Positions 1 to 7,975 of a stretch of 64,000 nucleotides of DNA are shown piece by piece; within the stretch, counting starts at the first letter, position 1, and each line of letters opens with the position of its first letter. Position numbers and translations under genes: made by a program. Origin of the DNA: Dyadobacter sp. LHD-138 (lineage in GTDB: Bacteria; Bacteroidota; Bacteroidia; Cytophagales; Spirosomataceae). Below the pieces are notes generated by a model. The model saw nothing but the letters and a program-made list of their open reading frames with translations, made no database searches and was not told where the DNA came from. The DNA is taken from NCBI RefSeq assembly GCF_030929615.1, contig NZ_JAVFVU010000006.1, forward strand, positions 1-64,000, in the 5' to 3' direction.

Positions 1-183
1 CTTTGAAGCGTTGAAAATCGAACGATTCGTTTGTCTTCATTGTGTCTATAAGTTAAACTAATTTACTTATTTTTCCCCTTAAATAAATTAAGAGGTGACA
101 CAGTTTAGTTTACAGTCTCGTGCTGACTAATTCCACCTTATCCGACAAGTCAAGTTTTGGCCAATCCAAGTAAGTGCAAAATT

Positions 184-2307
184 CTACACTTTTATCAGAC
201 CCGCGGTTTTCTGATCAGTTATAAGTGTATTGATCTTTGCTTTTAATTCATTGACCAAAGCCTGCGTCGTAGATGCATCAGTGGCATTAGCAGTGCTAAT
301 TGTTGAAATAGCAACTGATTGGTTGACAATTCCTTTGTAAGTAGTGTCAGCCTCCTGATTTAAATAGCTTACTGACAAATTTGTTGATCCTCCGTTAAAC
401 TGAAAAGCATTCGAATTTGTAAAATCATAAGTTTTATTATTCGCTACAACCACATTATCCGAGGCACTGGTGTACTCTCTGTACAAACCTGACCCCTGTC
501 CAGCATAAACCCCGACCGTTGTAAAAATGGGGTCCTTGTAGATCACATTGTCTGATATCCTGCCGTACGCGCTCCCCGCCCCCCACAGCATAAACGCAGG
601 AGCAAATGCGTTAGTTACGTAGTAAGAGTTTCCAGAAATTGTGTTGTCACAAAGTTCAAAGTATTTCACATTTCCTCTCAAAATGCCTGTAACTCGCTGT
701 GAATTGATAACTACGTTATTGTTAAACCGAAAGCCAACTATGTTTTGAACGTCGAAAACAGATCCTAATTCTCTAACTGTGTTGTTAAGCAATTCTATGT
801 TCTCACCACCGTTCGAGATAATGAGCCTTCGATCATCTTGTATAGTCGTGCTTTCAAAATAGCAGTCCTGTATTCTGACATTTATTGAGTTGCCTAGGTC
901 GATAAATTCAAATAAACTAGATCTTAGCCGTAAATCCAGAATTTTCGAATTGGTAAATGTTATATTTTTACTTCGATAATACAGGTAATTGTTATCATCC
1001 ACCTCTATTACCTTTTGTATTACTTGGATAGCGTTGCCAAATTCACACTTGTCAAAAGTGTGATTATACGCCCCATCAAGTTTTATTGAATAAAATCTTG
1101 ATGGCTGATACCCAAAGCGACAACTGGTAAATGCAACCCCATTCCCTCTGCTACCGTAATAATCTTGTACAACATTTCCGTCAAAAATGCAGTTCTCGAA
1201 TCTTACGTTCAATTCTTCGTCTTCTCTCTGTGCCGTGACTGCTCCCCAATTGTTATTGTTTAAGAATTTACAATCGAAGAACAGGACATCTTTAAGGTGC
1301 ACTGATGAAATGTCAGAATCTCTTTCAAGATCAACGCCACTTTCGGGTGCTGTACCTTTTGAATCCGAGAACTCACAATTATAAAAGGATAAACGCAGCC
1401 CCCCGTTGACACTTAGTCCTTGTCTTCTGTTATGATGTGATTTTACATTTACAAAGGTCACATCTGTACTTACTTGATAATTATTCAGGTAATCAGGAGA
1501 AATATAAAGACCGTCGGCCCACATGTGTGAGATGTCAACGTTTTCTATCAATACATTTTTACTTCCTTGGATGATGATACCGAACCCCCATTCACCGCCA
1601 TCATTTTTTCCATAATGCCAATGATCAGCTGGATCTAATCCTTTGTGCTGGTTTAGTTCGGGATCCAAATCGAAGTCACCAATAACTTTACCGCCTCTAA
1701 TGATTACATTTTCTTTTTGCCAGACATTTATAAAATTATAGCATTGCATGAATGTCCCTCTCATATGAAGGGTCACATCGTCCCCCATCTCAAAAGTCCT
1801 ATTGGACGGAATATCGATTCCACTCGTGATAAGTGTGGATTCGCTTTGTCCTTGACCGTTTCCCATTTGCCAGGCGACGGCTCCGTAGGTAGGATCGACA
1901 AAATACTGGTAAGCTCCTCCCTCTCCACCTCTGTTTCCCCGACAAAAGTATTCACCAGGCTGGGTAATGATCACCTTAGGAGCAATTTTTAGCGCATTGT
2001 TGATTACCAAAGTATTCCTATCCGCCACAGCAGCAGTATTGGTCGCCGTTTGTAGGCCATAGTAAGCCATATCGCAGACTGAAAATTTATGCTCCAACGT
2101 CAGAGTTCCGATGACTATCACACTTCCCTGATCATCGGCCAGAGTGGTAGATGATTTGTAATAAGTAATTGCAGCAGGTGTATCTCCATATGCATAATAA
2201 CCATGTAGCATTACGCCTACGTAGGTATCGTCGAGTACGGCTGCGATTTCTGGAGACGTAAGAGCGCGCATTTCCGCCATTGTGTTTTTGTGAAGGTATT
2301 GACTCAT
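184..2307 (-). CDS. Phage tail spike with right-handed beta-helix
   Basis: This is a 707-residue protein. Residues about 120-560 consist of short strand-turn rungs rich in N, F, I and V (for example NVRIQDCYFEST and LLNNTVREL), the pattern of pectate-lyase-like parallel beta-helices. Such folds in phage tail spikes bind or cut host surface polysaccharide. Residues 1-110 would be the virion-attachment part. The last 35 residues are Ala/Thr-rich and then helical (VNELKAKINTLITDQ), like the C-termini of Bacteroidota phage tail proteins as I remember them. The ATG at 2307 follows a roughly 150-bp leader. It is the only structural-type gene in the window. No DGR variable repeat is seen in it. A secreted polysaccharide lyase is the alternative, but no signal peptide is visible. 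Confidence 0.7.
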   Translation of the reverse strand: MSQYLHKNTMAEMRALTSPEIAAVLDDTYVGVMLHGYYAYGDTPAAITYYKSSTTLADDQGSVIVIGTLTLEHKFSVCDMAYYGLQTATNTAAVADRNTLVINNALKIAPKVIITQPGEYFCRGNRGGEGGAYQYFVDPTYGAVAWQMGNGQGQSESTLITSGIDIPSNRTFEMGDDVTLHMRGTFMQCYNFINVWQKENVIIRGGKVIGDFDLDPELNQHKGLDPADHWHYGKNDGGEWGFGIIIQGSKNVLIENVDISHMWADGLYISPDYLNNYQVSTDVTFVNVKSHHNRRQGLSVNGGLRLSFYNCEFSDSKGTAPESGVDLERDSDISSVHLKDVLFFDCKFLNNNNWGAVTAQREDEELNVRFENCIFDGNVVQDYYGSRGNGVAFTSCRFGYQPSRFYSIKLDGAYNHTFDKCEFGNAIQVIQKVIEVDDNNYLYYRSKNITFTNSKILDLRLRSSLFEFIDLGNSINVRIQDCYFESTTIQDDRRLIISNGGENIELLNNTVRELGSVFDVQNIVGFRFNNNVVINSQRVTGILRGNVKYFELCDNTISGNSYYVTNAFAPAFMLWGAGSAYGRISDNVIYKDPIFTTVGVYAGQGSGLYREYTSASDNVVVANNKTYDFTNSNAFQFNGGSTNLSVSYLNQEADTTYKGIVNQSVAISTISTANATDASTTQALVNELKAKINTLITDQKTAGLIKV

Positions 2308-2459
2308 GGAAGGTTTTTTTAAGGTTTAATTAATCACTAATCAGTTACAAGCGCAAAGTACTATTATATATCAATAAAGCAATATTTTTCATTGGTAAAT
2401 AGAATTTACATCATAACTGGTTACATAATTCGGCAAAATTGTTGAATCCTCTTCCGGAG

Positions 2460-2480
2460 GGTTCGAATCTGTTAAGGTTT
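2460..2480 (-). repeat. Leader repeat copy 1 (AATCTGTTAAGGTT core)
   Basis: First of three near-identical copies of GGTTYRAATCTGTTAAKGTT. This one lies just beyond the stop of the 2472-2651 gene, about 150 bp upstream of the tail-spike start. The two others sit directly before the start codons of the next two upstream genes. Confidence 0.6.
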
Positions 2481-2651
2481 AAGACTGCTTATTTTTCGCT
2501 TAAACCAAGCCGCCATTTCATCGAACACCATTAATTTCCCACAAATGATGTTTCTCAACTCTTTGTCGTCCTTTTGAGCTTCGTCCAGCTCCCGGTATGC
2601 TGCTTGTTGCATGTGGGTAAAGTGCCTGTATATTTCTTCGCTTGTTGGCAT
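2472..2651 (-). CDS. Small phage protein of unknown function
   Basis: A 59-residue helical, charged protein (MPTSEEIYRHFTHMQQ...). The ATG at 2651 is preferred over an upstream TTG at 2660 because leader repeat copy 2 ends immediately before it. The protein ends with a basic tail (WFKRKISSLKP). It is last in the early gene array before the tail spike and follows the XRE regulator gene by 14 bp. I do not recognise the family. Nothing suggests membrane insertion or export. Confidence 0.6.
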   Translation of the reverse strand: MPTSEEIYRHFTHMQQAAYRELDEAQKDDKELRNIICGKLMVFDEMAAWFKRKISSLKP

Positions 2652-2653
2652 AC

Positions 2654-2673
2654 GGTTCAAATCTGTTAAGGTT
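2654..2673 (-). repeat. Leader repeat copy 2
   Basis: Second copy of the GGTTYRAATCTGTTAAKGTT element. It directly abuts the ATG at 2651 and overlaps the end of the XRE regulator gene. The position immediately 5' of a start codon suggests a translational leader or an operator. Confidence 0.6.
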
Positions 2674-2962
2674 GTTTCGATATGAATCTTTTGACTTTTT
2701 TCAAAACAACCACTTCAACCAGTTCTTCCGAAATTTCCATTTTCTCAGTATCTGGGAAAAAATCAGAAATCTGACATTGGAAAATACCAGCCAGGGCGAA
2801 TAGGTGGGCCGCCTTAATTTGCTGTCTTTCCATTTCCATATTGACCACAGAAACACGGTGCAATCCAAGTGCATTGGCAATATCATCTTGAGTCACTCCA
2901 AGCTCTTTCCGTTTGTCTCTTATTTGTTGCGCTATATAAGCATTCAATAATTTATTGTCCAT
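2666..2962 (-). CDS. XRE-family transcriptional regulator
   Basis: A 98-residue protein. Residues 8-62 form a Cro/CI-type helix-turn-helix: an IRDKRKELGVTQDDIANALGL segment read in two parts, then a recognition region HRVSVVNMEMERQQI, and a closing helix HLFALAGIFQCQISDFFP that is typical of XRE proteins. The C-terminus is short and basic. It should bind DNA as a dimer. It sits at the end of the early operon, far from the main CI repressor, so it may control the tail or late region. Leader repeat copy 3 lies directly before its ATG at 2962, and two further copies flank the next genes, which makes autoregulation worth testing. Confidence 0.85.
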   Translation of the reverse strand: MDNKLLNAYIAQQIRDKRKELGVTQDDIANALGLHRVSVVNMEMERQQIKAAHLFALAGIFQCQISDFFPDTEKMEISEELVEVVVLKKVKRFISKQP

Positions 2963-2963
2963 A

Positions 2964-2983
2964 GGTTTGAATCTGTTAATGTT
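2964..2983 (-). repeat. Leader repeat copy 3
   Basis: Third copy of the element (AATCTGTTAATGTT core), ending one base before the ATG of the XRE regulator at 2962. Confidence 0.6.
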
Positions 2984-3032
2984 TCAAAAAATGGGAACCC
3001 GGAGGGTCTTCTCTCAACTGGTTCCCGGAATG

Positions 3033-3347
3033 CTATTCGATTGAATGACCGGGACATCCATGTTCAAAATGGTCAAAGCCTTCACAGTCGCTACATGGAA
3101 GCTTTCTCCATCCCTTAGCCAAAGCATTTTGCAGCATCAGTCGTGCTTCGGAATCAGAAAGCTCTTTCCCGTTCTCATCCGAGAATATGCCAGTCAAATC
3201 TTTCTTGCCTGCATTTCTTAAAAAACCTTGGATATTGACCGACATGTGTACCGTGTGACTAACTGTCTTTGATTCTGATACGCCTTCATCATGCAAGTCT
3301 CCCGAAATGGCCGATCGCCACATTTCATATTCTGGGTCGCTTTTCAT
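3033..3347 (-). CDS. Unknown phage protein with C-terminal Cys/His cluster
   Basis: A 104-residue protein of unknown function. The C-terminus carries PCSDCEGFDHFEHGCPGH, four or five Cys/His ligands that could bind one zinc ion. The middle (residues 33-75) is acidic. The ATG at 3347 overlaps the stop of the next upstream gene, which implies translational coupling inside the early operon. Confidence 0.65.
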   Translation of the reverse strand: MKSDPEYEMWRSAISGDLHDEGVSESKTVSHTVHMSVNIQGFLRNAGKKDLTGIFSDENGKELSDSEARLMLQNALAKGWRKLPCSDCEGFDHFEHGCPGHSIE

Positions 3348-3832
3348 CAGTATTCAATGTTTTTGTTCCAACAAATAATCTGTCCGGACATCGGTTTATT
3401 AAACCACGATAGGAGGTCTTGCAGCTCCAATCCGTCATTTCGGGCAACTTTTTCAAGGATACCTTCATCCTGTTCATCGCCGCCTACAATCCACAAGCAT
3501 AAGTCTTCATCAACTTCCACGTCCCAAACCTTCTCAATCCTGATATCAGGCGCAATAATTATCTGAGGCGAATTGTACGGTTTCCCGGACCATACGCGAG
3601 GGCTGAACATGTCGCCAGCTTTCCAGTTATTGCCGGCGCGGATGGTGGTATACTTTGACCAAACGTCGGGCCGCATTACGCTGAAATCGCAAAGGTTTAA
3701 CTGATCATCTGTGATTTCTATATCTCCCAATTCAAGGAACCCCTCGATAAGTTTTTCAACAAAATGAGTCGGCTGACCTTTTTTCGGATGGAATGCCGGG
3801 AATGTCCGACTGTATGTTAGAACTTTTGTCAT
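3347..3832 (-). CDS. Unknown phage protein, possibly ASCH/PUA-like
   Basis: A 161-residue soluble protein starting MTKVLTYSRTFPAFHPKKGQ. The stretch GDMFSPRVWSGKPYNSPQI resembles the ASCH/PUA-like pattern of small phage proteins (a G-D then S-x-R-x-W block followed by PY), but I cannot confirm that family. It overlaps the following gene by one base and follows the 3836-4138 gene by 3 bp, so it is a true operon member. No membrane segment or signal peptide is seen. Confidence 0.65.
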   Translation of the reverse strand: MTKVLTYSRTFPAFHPKKGQPTHFVEKLIEGFLELGDIEITDDQLNLCDFSVMRPDVWSKYTTIRAGNNWKAGDMFSPRVWSGKPYNSPQIIIAPDIRIEKVWDVEVDEDLCLWIVGGDEQDEGILEKVARNDGLELQDLLSWFNKPMSGQIICWNKNIEY

Positions 3833-3835
3833 GGC

Positions 3836-4138
3836 CTAATCTCTGGTTACAATTGATGGTGGATTCTTTGTGTTTTTATTTTCTTTCAACTCGAAACCCA
3901 TCGCTTCCAATTTCGCCAGTACCACATTTGCCATGAATGGAGCTTGTCTATTAATTCGAATATTTGCCAGCTCAACACCACGAGAGTGACTTTCAATATA
4001 TTCTGGTGGGCAATCCGGGTCGAGTGCCAAGCCCTCCGCAGTTTCGGCTCGGCCATATTCCATATCTTGATCTGCAATCTCGGCGTGCATGCCTGCGATT
4101 ATTTCGAACCCAAACTCTAATTTTTGTTTATCTGTCAT
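3836..4138 (-). CDS. Unknown small phage protein
   Basis: A 100-residue protein, mostly helical and acidic in the first half, ending with a Lys/Asn-rich tail (LKENKNTKNPPS). No recognised motif. It lies in the early operon, 51 bp after the stop of the 4190-4426 gene and 3 bp before the next gene. Confidence 0.6.
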   Translation of the reverse strand: MTDKQKLEFGFEIIAGMHAEIADQDMEYGRAETAEGLALDPDCPPEYIESHSRGVELANIRINRQAPFMANVVLAKLEAMGFELKENKNTKNPPSIVTRD

Positions 4139-4189
4139 GAAATACTTTATCGATTACGGCTTTCATTAAAGCCAGGTTGATAATTTTAT

Positions 4190-4426
4190 TTATGGATTTA
4201 CAATACAAACCTTCTTCGCCCAGCTCGTCCCTTGTAAATACATGCCGAGATTGAAGTACACATTCCCTTTCTTTTTGAGAATGATCTCAGTGCCGTCCCT
4301 TACCGACAATTTCACCCGCTGAACTTTATGAAGCTGGATCCGTTCGCCTTCATCGAAGAAACCATCAATCAGGAGAAAGTCCCCCTGATTGATATCGACG
4401 AGTGTTGTTACGTCTTTTAATTTCAT
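4190..4426 (-). CDS. Unknown small beta-rich phage protein
   Basis: A 78-residue protein with alternating hydrophobic strands (DFLLIDGFF, QLHKVQRVKLSV, GTEIILKKKGNVYFNL), consistent with a small beta-barrel. No family recognised. Its ATG overlaps the stop of the lipoprotein gene 4423-4779 by 4 bp (ATGA), so the two are translated together. Confidence 0.6.
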   Translation of the reverse strand: MKLKDVTTLVDINQGDFLLIDGFFDEGERIQLHKVQRVKLSVRDGTEIILKKKGNVYFNLGMYLQGTSWAKKVCIVNP

Positions 4427-4779
4427 TTCTCCTGCACGAAATGTTCGCCACCAAAAACAAACTGATTATCGACAATCTCGCCCGGTGCAATTGTGTTGTC
4501 CGGATTACGAACCCAAATCTTATCACCGGTAGTCAGGTAAGTAAACTCCCCTATCGAATAATGCAGATAGATCTTGTCAATCCGATAGTCGATTTTAACG
4601 ACATCAGGCTTTTCGAACTGAACGATCTTATAAATACGTCGGCCATCAGGTAGATTAGTCTGGTAGCTGCTCCAAGTGGTACCAGTGAATTGATCTGATG
4701 GCTGTACGACAACTACCTTTTCTTCTTTGCAACTAAAAAGGCTGATTGAGAGAAGTAAAACTGCGAGTGATTTTTTCAT
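4423..4779 (-). CDS. Phage-encoded lipoprotein
   Basis: A 118-residue protein. The N-terminus MKKSLAVLLLSISLFSCKEE is a clear type II lipoprotein signal with Cys17 as the lipidated residue. The mature part is small and beta-rich, with no recognised family. A lipoprotein inside the replication-side early operon is unusual. Phage lipoproteins in other systems can block superinfection by acting at the envelope, and that is only a possibility here. It overlaps the next gene by 4 bp. Confidence 0.75.
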   Translation of the reverse strand: MKKSLAVLLLSISLFSCKEEKVVVVQPSDQFTGTTWSSYQTNLPDGRRIYKIVQFEKPDVVKIDYRIDKIYLHYSIGEFTYLTTGDKIWVRNPDNTIAPGEIVDNQFVFGGEHFVQEK

Positions 4780-4833
4780 TGTGATGATAAATTGATTTGT
4801 TAAAAATTGATTTAAGGTTTATTGTGTACTGGG

Positions 4834-5049
4834 TTAATGGTATGGTTCCAATTTGGAGAACCGATAGGATTCCTTTCGGACCTCCTGCTGATACAGCTGT
4901 TTCATATCTTCAACCAGGTTGCCTTTCCATTCCCCTTCGTAGGTTTTACGGACTTTCGTTTCCCATCCATTTGTTTCATCTTTGACCTGATATTGGGCAG
5001 ATCGACCCAAAATGACGACACGTTCGACGTCAGTGATTGGTATGTTCAT
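4834..5049 (-). CDS. Unknown small phage protein
   Basis: A 71-residue charged soluble protein (MNIPITDVERVVILGRSAQY...). No motif recognised. It is separated from the methylase stop by 14 bp and from the lipoprotein start by 54 bp. An A/T-rich leader of TTGATT-type repeats precedes the next start. Confidence 0.5.
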   Translation of the reverse strand: MNIPITDVERVVILGRSAQYQVKDETNGWETKVRKTYEGEWKGNLVEDMKQLYQQEVRKESYRFSKLEPYH

Positions 5050-5063
5050 TGTTTGTTGATTGA

Positions 5064-5768
5064 TTAAAAAATTGATAGTTGTTTAAAGTCAAATGATGAT
5101 TGCCCATTTGTCCAAATAGCTTCATAATTCCGACCAGATGAACATTGCTGTGAAACCAGAGGCTTAAAGTCCATCCAATTCGCCTTGGTGTTTTCGCAAA
5201 CGATAACTTGGCCGGTCCGAGATTGACACCAATCCGCTAAAAGATTGAAATCAATATTCCGATTGCTTTCCCGGTAACAATGCCCCCCGAACTGATAAGG
5301 TGGATCAATAAACCAGGTTGCTTCCTGATCCGGAATATCTTCATAGCTGCTCCACTGAAACTGCCAATGTTTTATTTTCCAAAGATTCTGCGCGACCTGG
5401 TTGATATTATAATTTAGCCTATTTGGTCTTTCCCTTGCTCTTACCGTGGCTTTATCGGTGGGTGAGCGATGTGCATATCCAATTAAAAACCCCATTAAAA
5501 GCCGCTGCTCTTCGCAATCGTATTTGTGATTATTGATATTCTCACCATGCGTGAATCTAGGCAAACTCAAAATGTCATTTGCGGAGCAGCTTTGTAAAAA
5601 CTTCCAGATTTTGATGATCACCTCATACTTGTCAACCAAAAGAACTTCCCTGTCAAAATATCTCAGAGCATAACGAGCGGTACCGGCGAATGGCTCAATG
5701 ATCTTTCCGTGTCTAGGTGGTGGGTAATGCTGAACCACATTGGTTTTGGCTCCGTAATAACTCCACAT
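5064..5768 (-). CDS. D12-class DNA adenine N6-methyltransferase
   Basis: A 234-residue protein. Motif I is IIEPFAGTARYAL (residues about 23-35), the S-adenosylmethionine site, and motif IV is DPPY near residue 156 (FIDPPYQFGGHCY), the catalytic loop of adenine-N6 methylases. The ATG at 5768 gives MWSYYGAKTNVVQHYPPP, the usual start of this phage family as I know it; an in-frame TTG at 5777 is less likely. It probably methylates phage DNA to avoid restriction or to time replication. There is no partner endonuclease nearby, so it is an orphan methylase. It starts 6 bp after the pcfJ-like stop. Confidence 0.85.
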   Translation of the reverse strand: MWSYYGAKTNVVQHYPPPRHGKIIEPFAGTARYALRYFDREVLLVDKYEVIIKIWKFLQSCSANDILSLPRFTHGENINNHKYDCEEQRLLMGFLIGYAHRSPTDKATVRARERPNRLNYNINQVAQNLWKIKHWQFQWSSYEDIPDQEATWFIDPPYQFGGHCYRESNRNIDFNLLADWCQSRTGQVIVCENTKANWMDFKPLVSQQCSSGRNYEAIWTNGQSSFDFKQLSIF

Positions 5769-5773
5769 ATACT

Positions 5774-7072
5774 TCAATTAATTAATCGGCTTATCTTGTT
5801 CAGGTTATTTTTAACCAGATTTACTATTTTTTCGTGGTGCTCGGTAGCTTGGTTACCCCTTCCTCGTGCCTGAACGATCGTCAACGTAGACAGAGAAATT
5901 TCGATCGTTTCAATAGGTTGATCTTCTATTCGCGCTGACAGACACAATGAACCTTCTTTTTTGTAATATCCACTCCCGAATAAACAGTGTCTTAATAATT
6001 CGCTTTCCTTTTGAAATTCTTCAACCGTTTCAAGCACTTTGACTGTGATCTCTCCCTCGCTGAATGAAATCCCAAAGGACTTGCCTTTCTGCTTTTCATA
6101 CTCAGCTTGCCAGTCTTGAAGATCTCTCCGGGCTTGTTCAAGTTTCCTTCGCTTTGATACCTCACGGTGCTTTTTAACAAGCCGATCGTGTGAATCTTTC
6201 AAATCGATCGGGCATATGTAATGGCTACTGAGAAGGTCCTTATTGAAAAAAGAAAGCATGTTCAAGTAATCCACCCACGTACCTGCATCTTTAATAATGT
6301 AATTATTTCGGATGCAGATCTTGATACTCTTCCAATACTTCGTTATCGGATCATTGTAAGAATATCGAGAATAGTAATACGACAACATACTGATTTGATT
6401 CGCTTTGAGCAGCGTTTCGAACTGACTGTCTTGAAGTATGACCTTAAAGAAGTTCGCCGGAGAAATACCATGAAAGTTCCCTTTAAATCCGTTCCTCCTG
6501 ATTTCAGGGAGGACTTTACGTTTCGGATGAATCTTGTTTGGAATAATCGAGCTCCGCAAATTGGAAGCTTGCGACATTGTTCCTTTCAATTCCAATTCGC
6601 TCAAAAGGATCCAGTTATCGTAGTAAAGTGACATAGGATTTACCGATTTTGAAAAAACCGCCGACTTCCCACCTGCCGTAATCCAATGCTGCATTACTTC
6701 GGTACAGCTCAAATGAGCTACTGTCCCAATCTTGCAATACTTTGTTAGATAAATCACTCTGACGACCTGAAATTCGCCGATCGTTGTCAGGATAGCCCAA
6801 TACGATGCTTTTTGGTGTTTTCTTTTCGCTGTCAGTTCGATTTTCAATTCCTTCCCGCATGACGGACACTCGCAACCACCAATCGTTACCAGAAGGTTTG
6901 CTTTCTGGCTCCAAGAATGACCACACTCCAAACAACCGGCTTTATGCTTTGTAATCGTACCCGAGTTTTCAAAACAATTGTCATATCCCCAACGGATTTG
7001 CTGTTCCGTAATCGGTTTTAACTTCTTCTGAACTTCGACTACCTTCTTTTGAAATTTCGTTTTCGGCTGCAT
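5774..7072 (-). CDS. pcfJ-like: PcfJ-like protein
   Basis: A 432-residue protein with an N-terminal zinc-ribbon type cluster (C47-x2-C50 and C67-x-C69-x2-C72) and a C-terminal region RHCLFGSGYYKKEG followed by ETIEISLSTLTIVQARGRGN. Both match the PcfJ family as I know it. PcfJ was named from an enterococcal conjugative plasmid and is common in Bacteroidota mobile elements and phages; its biochemical role is not settled. The pcfK-like gene lies directly upstream (4-bp gap), the usual pairing. The central part is divergent and rich in aromatic and basic residues, suggesting nucleic-acid contact. Confidence 0.8.
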   Translation of the reverse strand: MQPKTKFQKKVVEVQKKLKPITEQQIRWGYDNCFENSGTITKHKAGCLECGHSWSQKANLLVTIGGCECPSCGKELKIELTAKRKHQKASYWAILTTIGEFQVVRVIYLTKYCKIGTVAHLSCTEVMQHWITAGGKSAVFSKSVNPMSLYYDNWILLSELELKGTMSQASNLRSSIIPNKIHPKRKVLPEIRRNGFKGNFHGISPANFFKVILQDSQFETLLKANQISMLSYYYSRYSYNDPITKYWKSIKICIRNNYIIKDAGTWVDYLNMLSFFNKDLLSSHYICPIDLKDSHDRLVKKHREVSKRRKLEQARRDLQDWQAEYEKQKGKSFGISFSEGEITVKVLETVEEFQKESELLRHCLFGSGYYKKEGSLCLSARIEDQPIETIEISLSTLTIVQARGRGNQATEHHEKIVNLVKNNLNKISRLIN

Positions 7073-7075
7073 GAC

Positions 7076-7489
7076 TCAAAACAATGAAGATTGAACTAAT
7101 ACAGGTTGCTCCTGTTTTTTCTGAGGTTTTTTCTTGATCCGCTGCGCTTCCTGCTCAACGATCTTATCAAATGCAAGCTGTTTCGCTTTTTCGATATCTT
7201 CCGGAGAAAGTTCAGGAAGTTCGACGCTGCGATTGACCACGACTTGACAGTTGACCGGCTTCCCTGGCTTGATGTCGTCTTCATCGTAATAGTGCACGGC
7301 CATTCCAAAGATCTCGGCGTCAGCGAATCCGTTACATCCGCTTTTTTGGACCTGGTTAAGAATGTAGGTGATACATCCTTCGATACTTTTGTTTGTCTTT
7401 TTCAGTGTTTCCGCAAACAATTCGTCATTTTGGGCCAGGTCTTCCAGATACTGGCTTATGACTTTTTTGAAGTCGTCTGTTGATTTCAT
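7076..7489 (-). CDS. pcfK-like: PcfK-like protein
   Basis: A 137-residue protein matching the PcfK-like pattern: an N-terminal helical part (MKSTDDFKKVISQYLEDLAQ), a central segment CNGFADAEIFGMAVHYYDED, and a Lys/Gln-rich low-complexity tail that ends in SSLF. It is always found beside PcfJ in mobile elements that I know of, and so it is here. Its function is unknown, probably an accessory DNA-processing role. The acidic HYYDEDDI block is the best conserved feature. Confidence 0.8.
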   Translation of the reverse strand: MKSTDDFKKVISQYLEDLAQNDELFAETLKKTNKSIEGCITYILNQVQKSGCNGFADAEIFGMAVHYYDEDDIKPGKPVNCQVVVNRSVELPELSPEDIEKAKQLAFDKIVEQEAQRIKKKPQKKQEQPVLVQSSLF

Positions 7490-7516
7490 ACGATCAGTGT
7501 TGAAGCTTGAATGATC

Positions 7517-7963
7517 TTAATCCCTGTTTATAAATTCCAGATCTCCCTCAGGAGTCATGCGCAGCGGGACATCGAAGCGCTTGAATTGCTTCTGCATTTC
7601 CTGCCAGAAAAGAGGCTGCTGTGCCTTATGAATTTCACCCATCGAAAGAGCGATCATCAGCAGGTTATGGTGCATGCTCACGATGCTTTCCATCTGATCA
7701 TTGACTTTATTCAGGTCCGTGCCAGGTACTTCATTTCCCCAAAGACAGGACTTCGCATGATTTTCTAGCTCGTAGACGAATGCCTTGGCCACCAGCTTCA
7801 ATTTGTGCCTGTAAAGATCCGTGTGCTCCATTTCGTCCAGCGTACGGATCAAGTAATGAACGGATGCAGAGAGCGTCAGCGCAAGTCCTTTTTCCTTGTT
7901 GTTCAGCGAGCGGGATTGACGAACCGGTTTAATTCGCCTTGGTTGCGAAATTGATCTGATCAT
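7517..7963 (-). CDS. Unknown helical phage protein
   Basis: A 148-residue protein with a strongly basic N-terminus (MIRSISQPRRIKPVRQSRSL), then amphipathic helices to residue 120. It lies 12 bp after the DnaB stop and 27 bp before pcfK. Not recognised. The position next to DnaB and the basic N-terminus would fit a DNA- or replisome-associated accessory role, but this is inference only. Confidence 0.6.
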   Translation of the reverse strand: MIRSISQPRRIKPVRQSRSLNNKEKGLALTLSASVHYLIRTLDEMEHTDLYRHKLKLVAKAFVYELENHAKSCLWGNEVPGTDLNKVNDQMESIVSMHHNLLMIALSMGEIHKAQQPLFWQEMQKQFKRFDVPLRMTPEGDLEFINRD

Positions 7964-7975
7964 GTTTGTGTAAGA

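Noticed and set aside
1187..1992. + strand reading frames inside the tail spike gene
   Set aside because: They are antisense shadows of the tail spike gene and have no start signals.
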